Below are positions 10,421 to 21,428 of a stretch of 64,000 bases of DNA, one piece after another (the first letter of the stretch is position 1; the number at the start of each line of letters is the position of its first letter). The stretch comes from Undaria pinnatifida (Eukaryota; Sar; Phaeophyceae; Laminariales; Alariaceae). Location of the stretch: the NCBI GenBank assembly GCA_012845835.1, contig JABAKD010000008.1, positions 13,467,501-13,531,500 on the forward strand. Reading direction: 5' to 3'. Made by a program: the position numbers and the translations under genes. Under the pieces are notes generated by a model that did no database searches, had not been told where the DNA came from, and saw nothing but the letters and a program-made list of their open reading frames with translations.

Positions 10421-12480
10421 GTCCACCATGCTCCAACCTAACTGCTGATCCCGCCTCTGACTTGCCGACGGATCCCTCGCTCGATTCCATGACAGATTCC
10501 CGGGCGTGCACATCTGGGGCAACCTCGGGGTCCTGGTGGCTATGGTTTTGGTGCTGCGGCTCGTGACGTACTTTGCTATGCGTAATGTCACAAAGGCAAG
10601 AACGTGAAAGCTCGAGGGCTGACCGTTGTTTTTGTGAGAGCTCCGACCGCTTGAGATTTGGAGAAGACGAGGGCTGAACATGTTTTTGTGGGAGTTCTGC
10701 TTGAGTTTTGACGAAGAGCAGCAGCAACAACAGCAGCAGCAGCGGGACACGGCGCTATTATTTTTGCTTATTTATTTATAGCCGTGCGTGGTCGTTCCAT
10801 GCCGTGGTGTGTCGTAGATATATGTGCCTTTGACATGGAAGCAAGTGCTACTACTTAACCAGTGCGCTTTGCTTTGTTTTGTATGGGTATGGCGCATGTT
10901 CATGATTTTATTAGTCTATTCATATCGCGTTCTTCTTGTTCTTCTTTTTTGTTCTCTTCAAAGTTTTTGGTCGCATATTAGACGTAGGGCTGTGTTCTGC
11001 GCAAGCGTAGTGCATGGTAGTGCGGTGCTGTCGTGCATGCAGCCTGGGGAGTTTGGTGCTTGACAAACAAAAGCACGAGCGAGAATCCTGTACGTGGTGG
11101 CTGGAGTCGAAAGCTCGACATAGCCAGTTGGGATGGAACTTGACTCAGGTCTACGGACGATAACGGGGAGCTGCTGGTGGAGCAGCCTCGGGGGTGTGCC
11201 CCTCTCTCCACCCCCCGTGCTCCGAGCGGTGGGTACGCATTAATATGCTGCGCGGCGGTGCGCATGGAATATGTGTGTGCGTGGGGGGGGGGGGGGGTGG
11301 GGTGAGGGCCGACGATCTCGCGACATACGACGTCATGGCCGCGGCATGTGCAGAGGGTGGTACTCCCACCTTACCTATCCCTGGCGTAACCAAGGCACGC
11401 GCACCAGCGTCCGTATTGAAGCCAGGAATAGTCTGCTATAGGCAAGGTCGGGGGTGGTAAGATGTAAAACAAGCAGCGAGAAGCAATGCTGCTCGAACGA
11501 CACTTAGCGTCACCACTTAACTCGAGCTCCTCGCATGTTTTGTAACATGCTAAGTATTATGTGTGCGTTATTTTGTGCGGTGTGCTCATCAACAGAAATA
11601 GTAAAATTTAAAGTGCACATCAACAAAAAATTAGTAAAGAGAGGCTCACATATTATGTGCGGCCTAAAAATTTGAAGAAAGCACAAAAAGAAGGAAGAAA
11701 ACAGAAAGATAGATAGACGGTCAAGGAGCGCGCACCGCCATATCATTCAGAAAACGTTTTAGCCGACGAAAAAGTGCTACGGGCGGGTACACCTCTGCCG
11801 GACGACGGAAGAGGGGGGTGCACCATTCCTTTCGTTTATTTTTATGATGCTTCTCGCACTCTTGAGGGGGAGCCCTGTAATATGCAGTGTCAGTGTAGTG
11901 TAGCTGGAAATAGATTCGAACGGTAAGATAGCCCGCAGAGTTTTCGGTCTACCGGCCATAAGAATATTATCTTCGTGTCTAGAACGGAATATTCTGAGTG
12001 GAGAGAAGATAACCCGTAGAATCTAGCTAGCTTACACCCCAAGAGCGTTCTCGGTACAGTGGAACATTCCTCACCTCTGGACACGATCTAGATATATCTA
12101 GATGTAAGCGCCGTAAGCATCCATAGTAATATAGAACACCGCTAGGAGAACGTTCCTCGCACGTTCCATAGGTAAAGGTCCAGAAGAGAGCACGGCAGCA
12201 ATGCTGGGGGGAAAGCGAACTCTGTGAGCCTCACCCCACCCCCATGGGCTCACTCCTCCTTTCCCGTCTCCCCGAGCTTTTCATAATAGCTCAACGCCAA
12301 TAATAAGAAATCTACAGCTAGAAGAAACCGGTGCTGTCCTCCAAGCGAAGCTGATACCCCCGCGTCCCTTCCCTCACACTTTCCCGGCACCACGACTTAC
12401 CACGGGGCTTTAACAATGTGGCCCACCCCCGCACAAAAAACGACGTAGGAGTCATGCCACGGTAGGTTCTCCAACAAGGG
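10421..12480. other. Gap without recognisable gene
   Basis: A short CAG-type tract at 10,720-10,742 and homopolymer G at 11,284-11,298 are the only notable features. None of the short frames shows a domain. Confidence 0.4.
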
Positions 12481-12926
12481 ACGCACGCTACGACAGAGGT
12501 AAATACACTAAGGTATACCTTTTTTTGGCTGAAATGGTTTCTCAATGACGGGCCTCCCCCTTAGCTCACAAAAAAATCGTCGGAAATGATGATATTATAA
12601 ACTAATTTTCAAGGACGTCAGCCGTCACTTTTGACGAATTTCAGGTCAATACTCATCTTTGCAAGCTGCGTTGTTGGTGTACTCGTCATATACTATATGA
12701 GTGATATTGGTCATTTTTTTTTTTTTTACGATATGATTCTCGCCGTGTTATACCTATAATAAGCCGTGTCATGGTATTTTTCATCCGGGGTGTAGCAGCG
12801 CACAGTAATATTTTTCTCCAAAAAAATGTTTTTTGGGGGGGAGAAGATAGTAGGTCTTGAGCTCCCAAATTAGGAACCTTGAAGAAAAAAAGTGGTGCAG
12901 TACCTCCATCGCGTGTACGAAGCACG
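12481..12926. mobile_element. R1 element interrupted by an R5 insertion
   Basis: R1 left part (ACGACAGAGGTAAATACAC, GGTATACC, TGAATGACGGG-type block, AAAATCGTCGGAAAT) and right part (GATTCTCGCC, TTTTTCATCCGG, GAGCTCCCAAATTAGG, GTGGTGCAGTACCTCCATCG) are separated by an R5 copy at about 12,592-12,705. Confidence 0.75.
12592..12705 (+). mobile_element. R5 element nested in R1
   Basis: Contains GGACGTCAGCCGTCA, TGACGAATTTCAGGTCAAT, ACTCATC and TTTGCAAGCTGCGTTG. The sequence TGATATT occurs at both junctions (just before 12,592 and just after 12,705), a plausible 7-bp target duplication. This fixes the element at about 110 bp. Confidence 0.65.
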
Positions 12927-13301
12927 CTTCTATAATAGGGGGTGTTGCACTTTTCGGGTTATCTGTTTTTTCTGGCATTCTGATTGGTTGGAGCTCCTAA
13001 AATGAGGTCGACTACCGGTCAGAGTCCAAAAACTTAATAATTATATAACTCGCGTTTTAGGTCTAACCGTCTCTGGGGCATCTAGAACATGAGCTCTTGG
13101 CCGGGCTGCGCCAACGAATGCGCGCCTTGTGTTCGATGCCATGTTTTGGGGTGATGATGACCAGTGGTGTTGATATATTGAGCTCTTCGTGTAGTGTTAT
13201 TCAAGCTCAGACATTCTTGGAACCCTGCTGCACACCCCAGCCGTGGGGTGGCTCTTCAAAAAAGAGAGCGAATAGAATGTGAGACCCCACATGGACTATC
13301 G

Positions 13302-13660
13302 AGACGCGTGCTACGAGATAGAGGTTGAGCACTAATCTGCACCACTTTTTTCTTTTGAGGTTGCTCAATTTGGGAGCTTGAGACCCTCTCGCGAGCCCAA
13401 AAAGGTTATTTGGAAAAAAAAAATCAAACTCTCACTGCTATCTCTATACCAGAGGAGATGAAAAAAATCTCATGGCCCATCAGAACCGTATACATATATA
13501 TAACGAGAATTTCATGCAAAAAAAAGAAAAATGGCACGCATATTTTCCGACGATGTTGTATGGGTCAAGGAGCGCGCCACCCTTCCTTCAGAAAAAAAAA
13601 TCACAGACAAAAAAGAGGGTACACCTTGATGTTCACCTCTATCGTGTAGCACGCGCGTGT
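13302..13660. mobile_element. R1 element copy
   Basis: Starts GACGCGTGCTACGAGATAGA and ends CACCTCTATCGTGTAGCACG. The internal R1 order is TTGAGGTT-GCTCAATTTGGG, 'gagaccctctcg', ATATAACGAGAATTTCATG, CCGACGAT. Confidence 0.75.
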
Positions 13661-13734
13661 TGGACATCGTAAGTTTTTCTGCCTTAATATGCACCCGAAA
13701 CAATCATTGACGCCCATGGATTCTACGATAGCGA

Positions 13735-14075
13735 GGTGTAGTTTGTTTGCACTTTTTGCCTGAAACGGGTTTCTGAAGGGTGGCGCGCTCCTCAACCTCA
13801 AAATCGTCGGAAATACGCGTGCTGGGCGCGCGCGCACCATTTTTTATTTTTGTGCGCACGTGATTTTTGTTTTAGTATGTGACGAACCTAGACCACATAA
13901 TAAAACGTTTCATCCGGTGAGTTATACATCTAGCGTGCAGTTACTATGTTTCACCAAAAAAAACAGTTTTTGGGGGTTAATCTTGACATTCATGGATGTC
14001 TTGAGCTCCTGAGGTGAGAGGATATATATATATCTCTGACAACAAGTTGTGCATCTCCTCTATCGTAGTCACATG
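13735..14075. mobile_element. R1 element, diverged copy
   Basis: R1 blocks GGGTTTCTGAAGGGTGG, AAAATCGTCGGAAATACG, TTTCATCCGG and GAGCTCCTGAGG in order, ending CATCTCCTCTATCGTAGTCA. Confidence 0.55.
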
Positions 14076-14740
14076 CACACGTCCATTTTGCAAAACAAAG
14101 ATGACACGTGCCGACAAATTTCGGTTAATCATATACCAGGTATATCATAGGCTACAAGTATATTGATTATAAAGAGTTCCATCACACTGTTAAGGAATTA
14201 GTGGGGTATTAGTCCGTTTGACCACTTGCAAAAGTTTTCTTCTTTTCTGTCCTGCCGACGACGCCACTTGTTAAATTAATAGGTGGGGGACACAGAGTGC
14301 CCCCTGCAGGTCTGCCAATTGGGTAGGTCCTCGGAGAGTACTCACTTTCGTTCCTTCGTAGAGATGTAGCTTTATTCGTTTCCACCAGAGCCCGGGATAG
14401 CTTCTGAGATCGGAGGCGCGTGCCTCCGATCTAATTCCTAACTTCCCCGGATATAAACCGCCAACCTTATCATACGAAACCCATCCAAATGATCTCAAAT
14501 TCGGATACCTACAGGCCTTTCGAGGCCGTATCTTAACAACACTCCGAAAATTATGTTTTGGCCCAAAAATGCCACCTATCTGTGTCACGCGTGCAATTGA
14601 GCGGAGGAGCGCCGCTGGGCAGTTGGTTCGCCGCAGCCATAATAAGACCATCACCGGTGTTGTGTAACGCTTTCTAGGCCACAGCAGCAGCCCACCTACC
14701 TCCCTGCGATCCCTTCGCGAATCACCGCGTGCGTCCACCA
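14076..14740. other. Gap with a perfect hairpin, no gene called
   Basis: A 156-codon minus-strand frame (14,271-14,741) runs through here, but its composition and motifs do not suggest a protein. A perfect 11-bp hairpin lies at 14,407-14,432. Confidence 0.4.
14407..14432. repeat. Perfect 11-bp stem, 4-nt loop hairpin
   Basis: AGATCGGAGGC, loop GCGT, then GCCTCCGATCT. No U-tract follows and the context is not a gene end, so its role is unknown. Confidence 0.9.
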
Positions 14741-14743
14741 TCG

Positions 14744-15010
14744 ACTGATTCTACGATATAGTCCCCCTCATGAAACCAGCGACGTTCTTCAACGAACGTG
14801 TCATGGCTGCTCTCGACACGAGGAAGGATGCTATAGAGAGAGTAAATATCTTCCTACATTATCTTGTTTGAAAAGGACTATCGTAGAACGATGGCGTCGT
14901 CGGGGTGGCAAGGGGCACCGTGTTTCAGGAGATACGGCCGGGAGCTGGTTCCAAAACCGGGGGTTTTGTTAAAAGAAAAGCCGGGGGGGGGGGGGGCTAC
15001 CGTGGAACGA
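14744..15010. mobile_element. R4 inverted-repeat element, copy 3
   Basis: Starts TGATTCTACGATATAGTCCC and ends GGGGCTACCGTGGAACGA. Contains 'gctctcgacacgaggaagga', 'gtcgtcggggtggca' and 'ggagatacggcc'. With 267 bp and no CAG tract, this is probably the cleanest copy. Confidence 0.8.
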
Positions 15011-15331
15011 CTCCATCCTAACTGTGTTTTACGCTAGCTACTACTACGCATGATTACCTTCTTGCTAGTGGTTAAGATCGACCCCTCTTGTTGTGCACCC
15101 CTTGCTTTTTCATTCGTCCGCGCGCATCGTCTGTTTTTTTTTTCTCCACTGTTGTTGTTTCAGTTCAAAGCTTCATCGATAAAATGTTGAACACAAGGCA
15201 AGTAATACCCTGAAAGCTAGCAGCTGTGCATGTATATAGCCCGGGCACTAAGCCCTTTCTGATACACAGAACGGTGTGCGATATAGATACCACATATATG
15301 TAATACTATTAATATTGTGTATTTTATTTTT

Positions 15332-15440
15332 TCAACGTCAGCAGCTGTGAGTTCGACAAATTTAGGGTCGATGATACTCATCTCTTTGCAAGCTGCGTGA
15401 TACACCGGCCGCCCGTTTTTAGTACAAGTTGTTGTGAGTC
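15332..15440 (+). mobile_element. R5 element copy (left of AT-rich island)
   Basis: ACGTCAGCAGCTGTGAGTTC, CAAATTTAGGGTCGAT, ACTCATC, TTTGCAAGCTGCGTGA and then CCGGCCGCCCGTTTTTA. It is in inverted orientation to the R5 copy at 16.4 kb. Confidence 0.75.
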
Positions 15441-15556
15441 ATCATTTTTCTTTTTCAATCCCATATTCATTATCCTCGCACTTCTCTCGCCCTCCATCCC
15501 AATGGTAACTCAGATGTCCGGAGTCGTATAGCGGGTCCTCCTCTCCCCCCTCCCCA

Positions 15557-16292
15557 CTACATTGCTAAAGGCAATATTAAAATATATACAGCAGTAATAA
15601 AACCTACTCCGGAGTAGTATTTTTGGTCGACCAGGGAAGGTCCCATTGATAGCTGCAAGGTCCCGTAAATAATGACGAATATAATTAATACCAAACCAAA
15701 TTGATTATTAATAAGACAACACCACAGCAAGGGTTCTTCTATTCGGCAGGTATGTGCACTATAGAGGAAAATACTGGCACTACAAATAAAGACGATCGGC
15801 ACTACTCCGCATACTGCCACTCCTGAGAAATCCCACATACTCCGTATATGCCAAGCGATTTCACAGGACCATGACGGCAACCGGCCCTGCTCAACCGGCA
15901 TTATAGAACGCCACTAATGTACCCTGATATACACTAGGACAGACAGGCGCACGGACAAACCTTGCAGTCATTGTTTTTGCAGAAAACCCAGCTTGCACCC
16001 CAGCTGGGGAAAACGACTCTCTAGACGGAATTGTAAGAACCGCTTGGTACCCATAGATTACAAACTTAAGATTGACCTTGTAGACGAGGATGTACAAATT
16101 CTGTATTAAGAGTAACATATAGATAACTAATAATATTCTGTATTCGTACTCTTCCCCGATATTAAAGCCGGGGGGGAGAAAAAGCAAAATAAACCGCCTA
16201 CCATACATATGATAGAGCAGTGTTATAGTGGAAACTACAGTAATAAATTTATAAAATAGATGTGATGTTTGACCTAGCTCAAAATTCCCCAC
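15557..16292 (-). other. AT-rich island with two hydrophobic frames
   Basis: Two overlapping minus-strand frames, 16,292-15,891 (133 codons) and 15,901-15,557 (114 codons), run through sequence clearly richer in A+T than its surroundings. Both encode strongly hydrophobic segments such as ITLLYHMYGRRFILLFLPP, LLVIYMLLLIQNLYILVYK, FGLVLIIFVIIYGTLQL and GFITAVYILILPLAM, i.e. four or more possible membrane spans. The two frames overlap by 11 bp in different phases, so a frameshift or short intron could join them. I recognise no family. AT-rich DNA yields hydrophobic frames by chance, so coding status is doubtful. The island lies between inverted R5 copies. Confidence 0.3.
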
Positions 16293-16359
16293 CTAAAGTA
16301 AAAATACCAACACTTACCATTATAGTGGACAAGAAATAGGACACCTCCCAATAAAAACT

Positions 16360-16460
16360 CACCCATATAGTATATTACAAGTACCAACAACGCAGCTTGC
16401 AAATATGAGTATTGACCTGAAATTCGTCAACTCACGGCTGACGTCCTCGAAAATTTTCCA
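16360..16460 (-). mobile_element. R5 element copy (right of AT-rich island)
   Basis: Read on the minus strand: TTTTCGAGGACGTCAGCCG, TGACGAATTTCAGGTCAAT, ACTCATATTTGCAAGCTGCG, TTGTTGGTAC. Over about 100 bp it is closest to the nested copy at 12.6 kb. Confidence 0.75.
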
Positions 16461-16607
16461 TAAAACGTGCGACGCCGGTTGGTTGGTTGGTTGGTTCAAG
16501 CGACGAGCGAGCGTACAGATCGACGAAGAGAGCGTTGGCGCAAGCGACCGTGCGACGGCGCGCGATCGAGGTCACGTTCGTCCTGCTGTACCACCATCTT
16601 ACGTTAA

Positions 16608-16688
16608 CCCCTTTAGAGCCTCAAACCCGCGTTCTATACCAATTCCAAGTAATTTATCTCCAAACCCGGGCTTCCACTAGTAAATGCG
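16608..16688 (-). mobile_element. R2 mini-element with perfect TTAA flanks
   Basis: An 81-bp unit starting CCCCTTTAGAGCCTC, containing CCAATTCCAAGTAATTTATC and ending at AAATGCG. TTAA is present at 16,604-16,607 and 16,689-16,692. Confidence 0.8.
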
Positions 16689-16692
16689 TTAA

Positions 16693-17606
16693 ACAGAACA
16701 CCTAGGGACAGCAGCTCGATGGTATTAGCGCTATGCATACACTTCAATTGTAAGGATCTTTTGATATTCACTCATACTAATCGCCCCACCGGTGCCTGTA
16801 TCGCCATCCAGAGTGTATACGGAAAACGCAGCGGAACAACAGCCCACTCACGCCAACGGCAACTAAAACATACCATGGCAACATTTTTCATTTCGTCACA
16901 ATCGTTGGGTAACTTAAAACAGCGGTTGGTGCATGCTTTCTATCAAATCACGATGCACGCATAATATCTGGCATTGCCCACCCATGCCCACGGCAACGCA
17001 AACACAACATTTTTTGGACTCTTGACGCATTGCTGGATTACTCCAAAAGCGGTCGGCGCACGCCTTCAATCAAGTTACTATGCACATAAAAATACTCTCG
17101 TCTGGTATGTAGTACGATACAGTCGTATATTTATTTGGTCCGCAACAGGCGACAACTTCGTCAAGCACTAGCCACGAAATGCCCCCATCCTCCTCCCCTG
17201 CTGCTCTAGCCCCCGCACAGCCTCGAGACGTCAAACCAGCAGAAAAGCGCCCCTCCCGTCAACTCCGGTCCGGCTCGCGCCACCCTTCTCGCCCGTCCGT
17301 CCAATCGCGGAGGCGTGTTCAGCAGCGGCAAAGGATCCGAAGGCTACAGCCGCTTCAAAAAACAAAGATGGGTAGTGATAGCAGTGTACGGGTACGACCG
17401 ACAGCACTTTTGGAATCAAATGCCGCGACTAACGCTTGCTACTACCGTAGTGATGCAGGTTTTAGCGTCCCACACGTCGGCCGTACGCCCGTGACCGGTG
17501 CTCTATTATTGGCGACGTGCCGTCAGTCCCCATATTTTCTTGAAAAAAACATCCCCCCGTCATTCGCCGCCTATCCCCCCCGCTCGCCCGCTCGCCGTAC
17601 ACTCGC
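16693..17606. other. Gap downstream of the putative membrane-protein gene
   Basis: Between about 16,870 and 17,100 two imperfect tandem copies of a segment can be seen (both contain CGGCAAC or TGGCAAC, an AAACAGCGGT or AAAAGCGGTC block and a TATGCAC or GATGCAC end). The rest has no clear feature. Confidence 0.4.
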
Positions 17607-20600
17607 TCACGACGCCCGCACCACCAGAAAGTGTGAAAAACCGCACGCCACAACGGCCGGCACAAATTTAGACGCGATCGGACGCAAATCCCACCCCCCC
17701 GCCAGCCACCACTCTTCAGGATAACGATCAAACCATCTCAGGGCACCTGCATAGGCCAGTACCAGCAACGGCGCAGGGGCAACCATGAGCAGTACCTCCC
17801 GCGACGTCGTGAGCAGCCATTCGTGAAACCTTCCCCATACCCACGAAGCGAAGACGATCAAACGGATCGCGGCGCCGACGGGTCCCTGCACTTCTCCCGC
17901 AACAAACCCGGTCACTTTCATCACCACAAAGAGGGAAACAAGCCAACCCACCAGCGACAGTACCGCGTAGACCTCGCACTGCTCGACCGAGATGCCAAGA
18001 CCGAGCACGTCCCCCAAAAACCAGCCAACTACGGAGCCACCCGCGCTGGTAATCGCCCCAGCGGCTGACCCCGCGGCAGAAACCACCCACCAAAACGCGT
18101 CTGCGCTTGCACTGCCCCCAAAAGACCCGTCGCTGCTGGCCGCCACCGCATCGCCCGACCCGATGGCGCACAAATCACCGTAGGGCGACCCAGACCCTGC
18201 AGAAGACGTAGGAGGGCACGCCACGTCGCACGCCAAGGAGGAGGAGGGGTCGCAGACAAGGGTTCCGTCACTCGCGTCGCCCCCTCGACACTCGGCGACG
18301 ACAAGCCGCCAAACAGCTCCCAAGAGGGTCGACGATGACAGGCTCATGCCCTTGTTTTGGGCAATGGCGGCGGCGGTGTAGATAGTGCTGGTGAGGCCCA
18401 AGCCGCGGAAGAAGTGGTTGTCGGCGGATCGACGCGATCGCCGACGATCGTCAGCCTTCTTCCGGTCAGCTTCATCCGCAATGCGCTTTTTTTCTCTCTC
18501 GTCGGCTTCCTCCCGTTGTCGTTTCAGCTTCAAATCCCTCGCTGCGATGCTATTGGCCGCCTCTTGCTGGGCGACGCGCACGTTGAAGGTGGCTTCCTTC
18601 CTCTCCGTCTCTAAAAAGAACCTGCGATCCTTTGAGCACTCCTTCTCGCGCGTTTCATTCAGCCGCGTTTTGTACTCGTTGAAAGCAACTGCGGCGCTTT
18701 GATACCCTCCTCTCAGCAGCATCATATGCTCGCGCACGGCTCCTTCAGCTAACGTGTTTCCTGGTGGCGTCGGCTCATACGCCCCAGTGGCGCCGCTGGA
18801 TGTTTCTACCCCGGCGCCAGTTACAACAAAGGGCAACTGGCGCGCTACAGCGTTTTCCGTCCTAATTTCTCCTCGGCAGTGGCCGTCGCTATATCGGCCG
18901 CCACCGTTGTCGCTGCTTGGGTGCTCCACCGTATCTTCCGCCGTGGATGAAGACCGTTCGCCCCCGCCTACCGAAGAGCCCACGTTACCGCTTGAAACGG
19001 CACCAGTCCCGCCGCCTACCGTAGTAACCACATTATGAGTCAAAAGGAGACCACTCCCGCTTTCAGGATTGTCGCCCCGCAACTCCCTCGGCAGCAAGGT
19101 GGACGCACTTGCTGAGATAAGGTGGCCAGTTAGGCGGGGAAGGAGGCGCGGATCAGCTGTGACTATGTGCGCAGAAAGTTTTTCTCGGGCTTCCGCTCTT
19201 AGCTGGCTGGTGTAGGCTTCGTCAAGAGCTGACTTTGCGGACTTGTACTCGCGGAGACCGGTGGCGGAAAACGTTTCGGCCTTCACGCACGCTCGCGCGA
19301 GACCAGGCATGTAATCAGCCTTCTCCGGGTTACGTTGCGCTTCCTGCATGACAGTAGCGTAGAAGCAGGACAGGAACCGCTTAGACGCGTTACACGAAGA
19401 AATGCGGTGCAACCTGAGACGTATGCGTTGGAACCTAAACCGGAACGCGCCCACAAATGTAGAGACTCTGTGAAAGTGAAATATCCGACAGGGGGTATTC
19501 CAAGACACGGCAGTAGAATGAACTTCCCGACGTGCGATATGGTCGGCAACAGCAAGGCATGCATGCAGCAAAAAAATAACGAGGTTCGACTCGACCAACC
19601 CCTGCTTGTTTTGCTGATATCGCCCGCTGCGCACATGTGTCAGTGCGCTGCTTCCAGGACAGAAGCAGAACGACGACAAAGAGTCAAACGCTCGGTTTCG
19701 GTTTGGCGGCAAATTATCCGAAACACAGCCATGCCAAGTCAGGGGGCAGAGGGGAGATTTTGCAGAGCTTTTTCACGGGTCAGTTCGAGTCACGGTAACC
19801 CGTGCCGACCCGCGAAAAGAGAAAAAATCTCCCGACCCGACCCGACCCGACCCGTCCCGTCCGGTGAGATTTCAAACACCTTCAAACCCTACCCCAATCA
19901 ACCCGCGAGCTTTTGAGAACCTCATGACGAAATCGGCGGGTCGGGTCATGACCCGTGAAAAGGCCCTGGCATTTTGGGGGGAACAATGTTCTGGCAAACG
20001 AGGTCCCCTACACTGAGGGGCTTCCCAACATCTGCACAACGCCATTATTTCTTCACTGAGATGGTTGATGGGGTTGGGAGTATGATTCATCTCAGGATTC
20101 AGCTATTGAGCGACGGATAGAGCTCCTCCTGCTAAGGAACCTGAGGCGTTTTAGGCACTCCCACTGCCGTGGCGCTACTCAACTAACCAAGAGTACTTTT
20201 CGATTCTTACAACGAGCAAGAACCCTTTCACCCCTTGCGCCCCCCGTCCTCCTCCTCCACCCCTCACATTTAACTCGTTCCGCAATCGTTCGATCTTGAT
20301 CCACACTGCCCGCCTGGCTGTTTGGAATTTCGATACGAGATCTGGAAGCTCCAACAACTTTAGCTTCGCCATGGCTGTGTCAACTTTCTCCAAATCCCAT
20401 AGCTGCAGGCCCTCTTTAAGAGCGTCGGTCGCGAAATGCTCCTGCTTGTCGAGTTCCTCGCAACATGCATCAAGCTCGTCGGAGAATACGCAGCGGGACC
20501 TTCTCGCAATGCCGTCTATGGCTGGTGTGTCGCGCGCTGATTTTGCCCTCGTGGCTAAGCGATCAGCTTGAACAATGCCATCGTTGTCGCCATCGCCATC

Positions 20601-21428
20601 ATCCACGTCACCACCGTCGCCTTCTCCCCTCCTCACTTCCAGGCCACGGTCATCAGCTCGCGAGAACCGTCCGCCTCCTGCCTGGCCCTCACGAAACATT
20701 TCGGCGGCATCCAGCGCATCAATTACCCGCTTAACCTCTAGCATAACCTGCAGCTCGTCCGCCGCGCGCTGTAACCTCGCCAAACGCTGCGAGAGCTTCT
20801 CGGCTAGGTCCTCTCCCCGCAATTCCCGCGGACATCTCTTGTCCGGCCCGAGATAATCCGCCATTACCCCCCTCACATGCACTAGCTCCGCTTCAACCTT
20901 AACTTTTCTGTCCCGAGGGTGTCCCCGACACATCCCGGGGGCTCGGGCCGGGTCTCCAGCGCACGCCTTCCATCCGCGGTCCAGCCGGTCCAATGCGTGG
21001 GCAAACTTTTCCCGTCGCGTTCGCGCGCGGCGCCTCAACCGCGCTCTCATCGTCAACCCCACCACTGTGAGGAGCGTGGCGGTAAGCGCAATGGAGGGGA
21101 GCGAGGGCCGCCAGACCCGGGCCTGACCTTCCTTGGGGGGGGCGCCACTTGATTTATCAGTCTCTATTGATTGGCTGGTCTCCAAGAGCCATGCCGCTAG
21201 GTCCGGTGGTGGTTCGAAGACAACGTCTGCTGGGACGTGCTCAAAGAGTATGACGTCGTCAGCGTCGTACAGTCCAGCCCGCTTTGGGTCGTATACCTTC
21301 CGTGCGCAGGCGGCATCATGAGAGGGGGGGGGGGGCGGAATACCAGATGGAGAGAGCGTGACGAAGGGCAGGCAAAAATGGCGGGCGGGCGGGGAGGGTT
21401 GAGAAAAAGCAAGGTAGAGGCAATACAT
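17607..21428 (-). CDS. Predicted multi-pass membrane protein with coiled coil (two main exons)
   Basis: Not recognised. The model joins exon 21,428-20,268 to exon 19,343-17,607. The donor is AAT|GTGAGG and the acceptor follows a pyrimidine-rich CTACTGTCATGCAG; both sides are phase 0, giving 965 residues if the first Met is used. The first exon has a short hydrophobic span (SIALTATLLTVVGL) followed by an Arg-rich patch, then long helical, charged sequence and an acidic Asp/Gly stretch. The second exon continues with helical sequence, a Ser/Gly linker and a strongly charged coiled coil of about 85 residues (roughly 18,680-18,430). Next comes a segment with five Cys, then a last 163 residues (18,098-17,610) with four or five hydrophobic spans. 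Two further minus-strand frames (21,882-21,518 and 22,302-21,950) with hydrophobic stretches could be 5' exons; GGTAGG|GTAGGG to GGAAG|GTATAC would keep phase 0. The 923-bp intron holds a hAT-like element. A coding locus is likely, but the exact start is uncertain. Confidence 0.55.
19763..19968. mobile_element. hAT-like non-autonomous element, copy 1
   Basis: 206 bp with ends CAGAGCTTTTTCACGGGTCA and, inverted, CAGGGCCTTTTCACGGGTCA. The interior is GACCC-rich. The 8 bp outside each end are AGATTTTG (19,755-19,762) and GCATTTTG (19,969-19,976), matching at six of eight. CAGGG-type ends and 8-bp duplications are established hAT features. It lies in the intron of the putative membrane-protein gene. 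A second copy is at 56,947-57,126. Confidence 0.75.

Noticed and set aside
14271-14741. 156-codon minus-strand frame
   Set aside because: No family resemblance, Arg/Leu-rich random composition, and it spans a hairpin palindrome between repeat elements.
17179-17724. 181-codon plus-strand frame
   Set aside because: Overlaps the 3' end of the putative minus-strand membrane-protein gene and has Arg/Pro/Ser-rich shadow composition.
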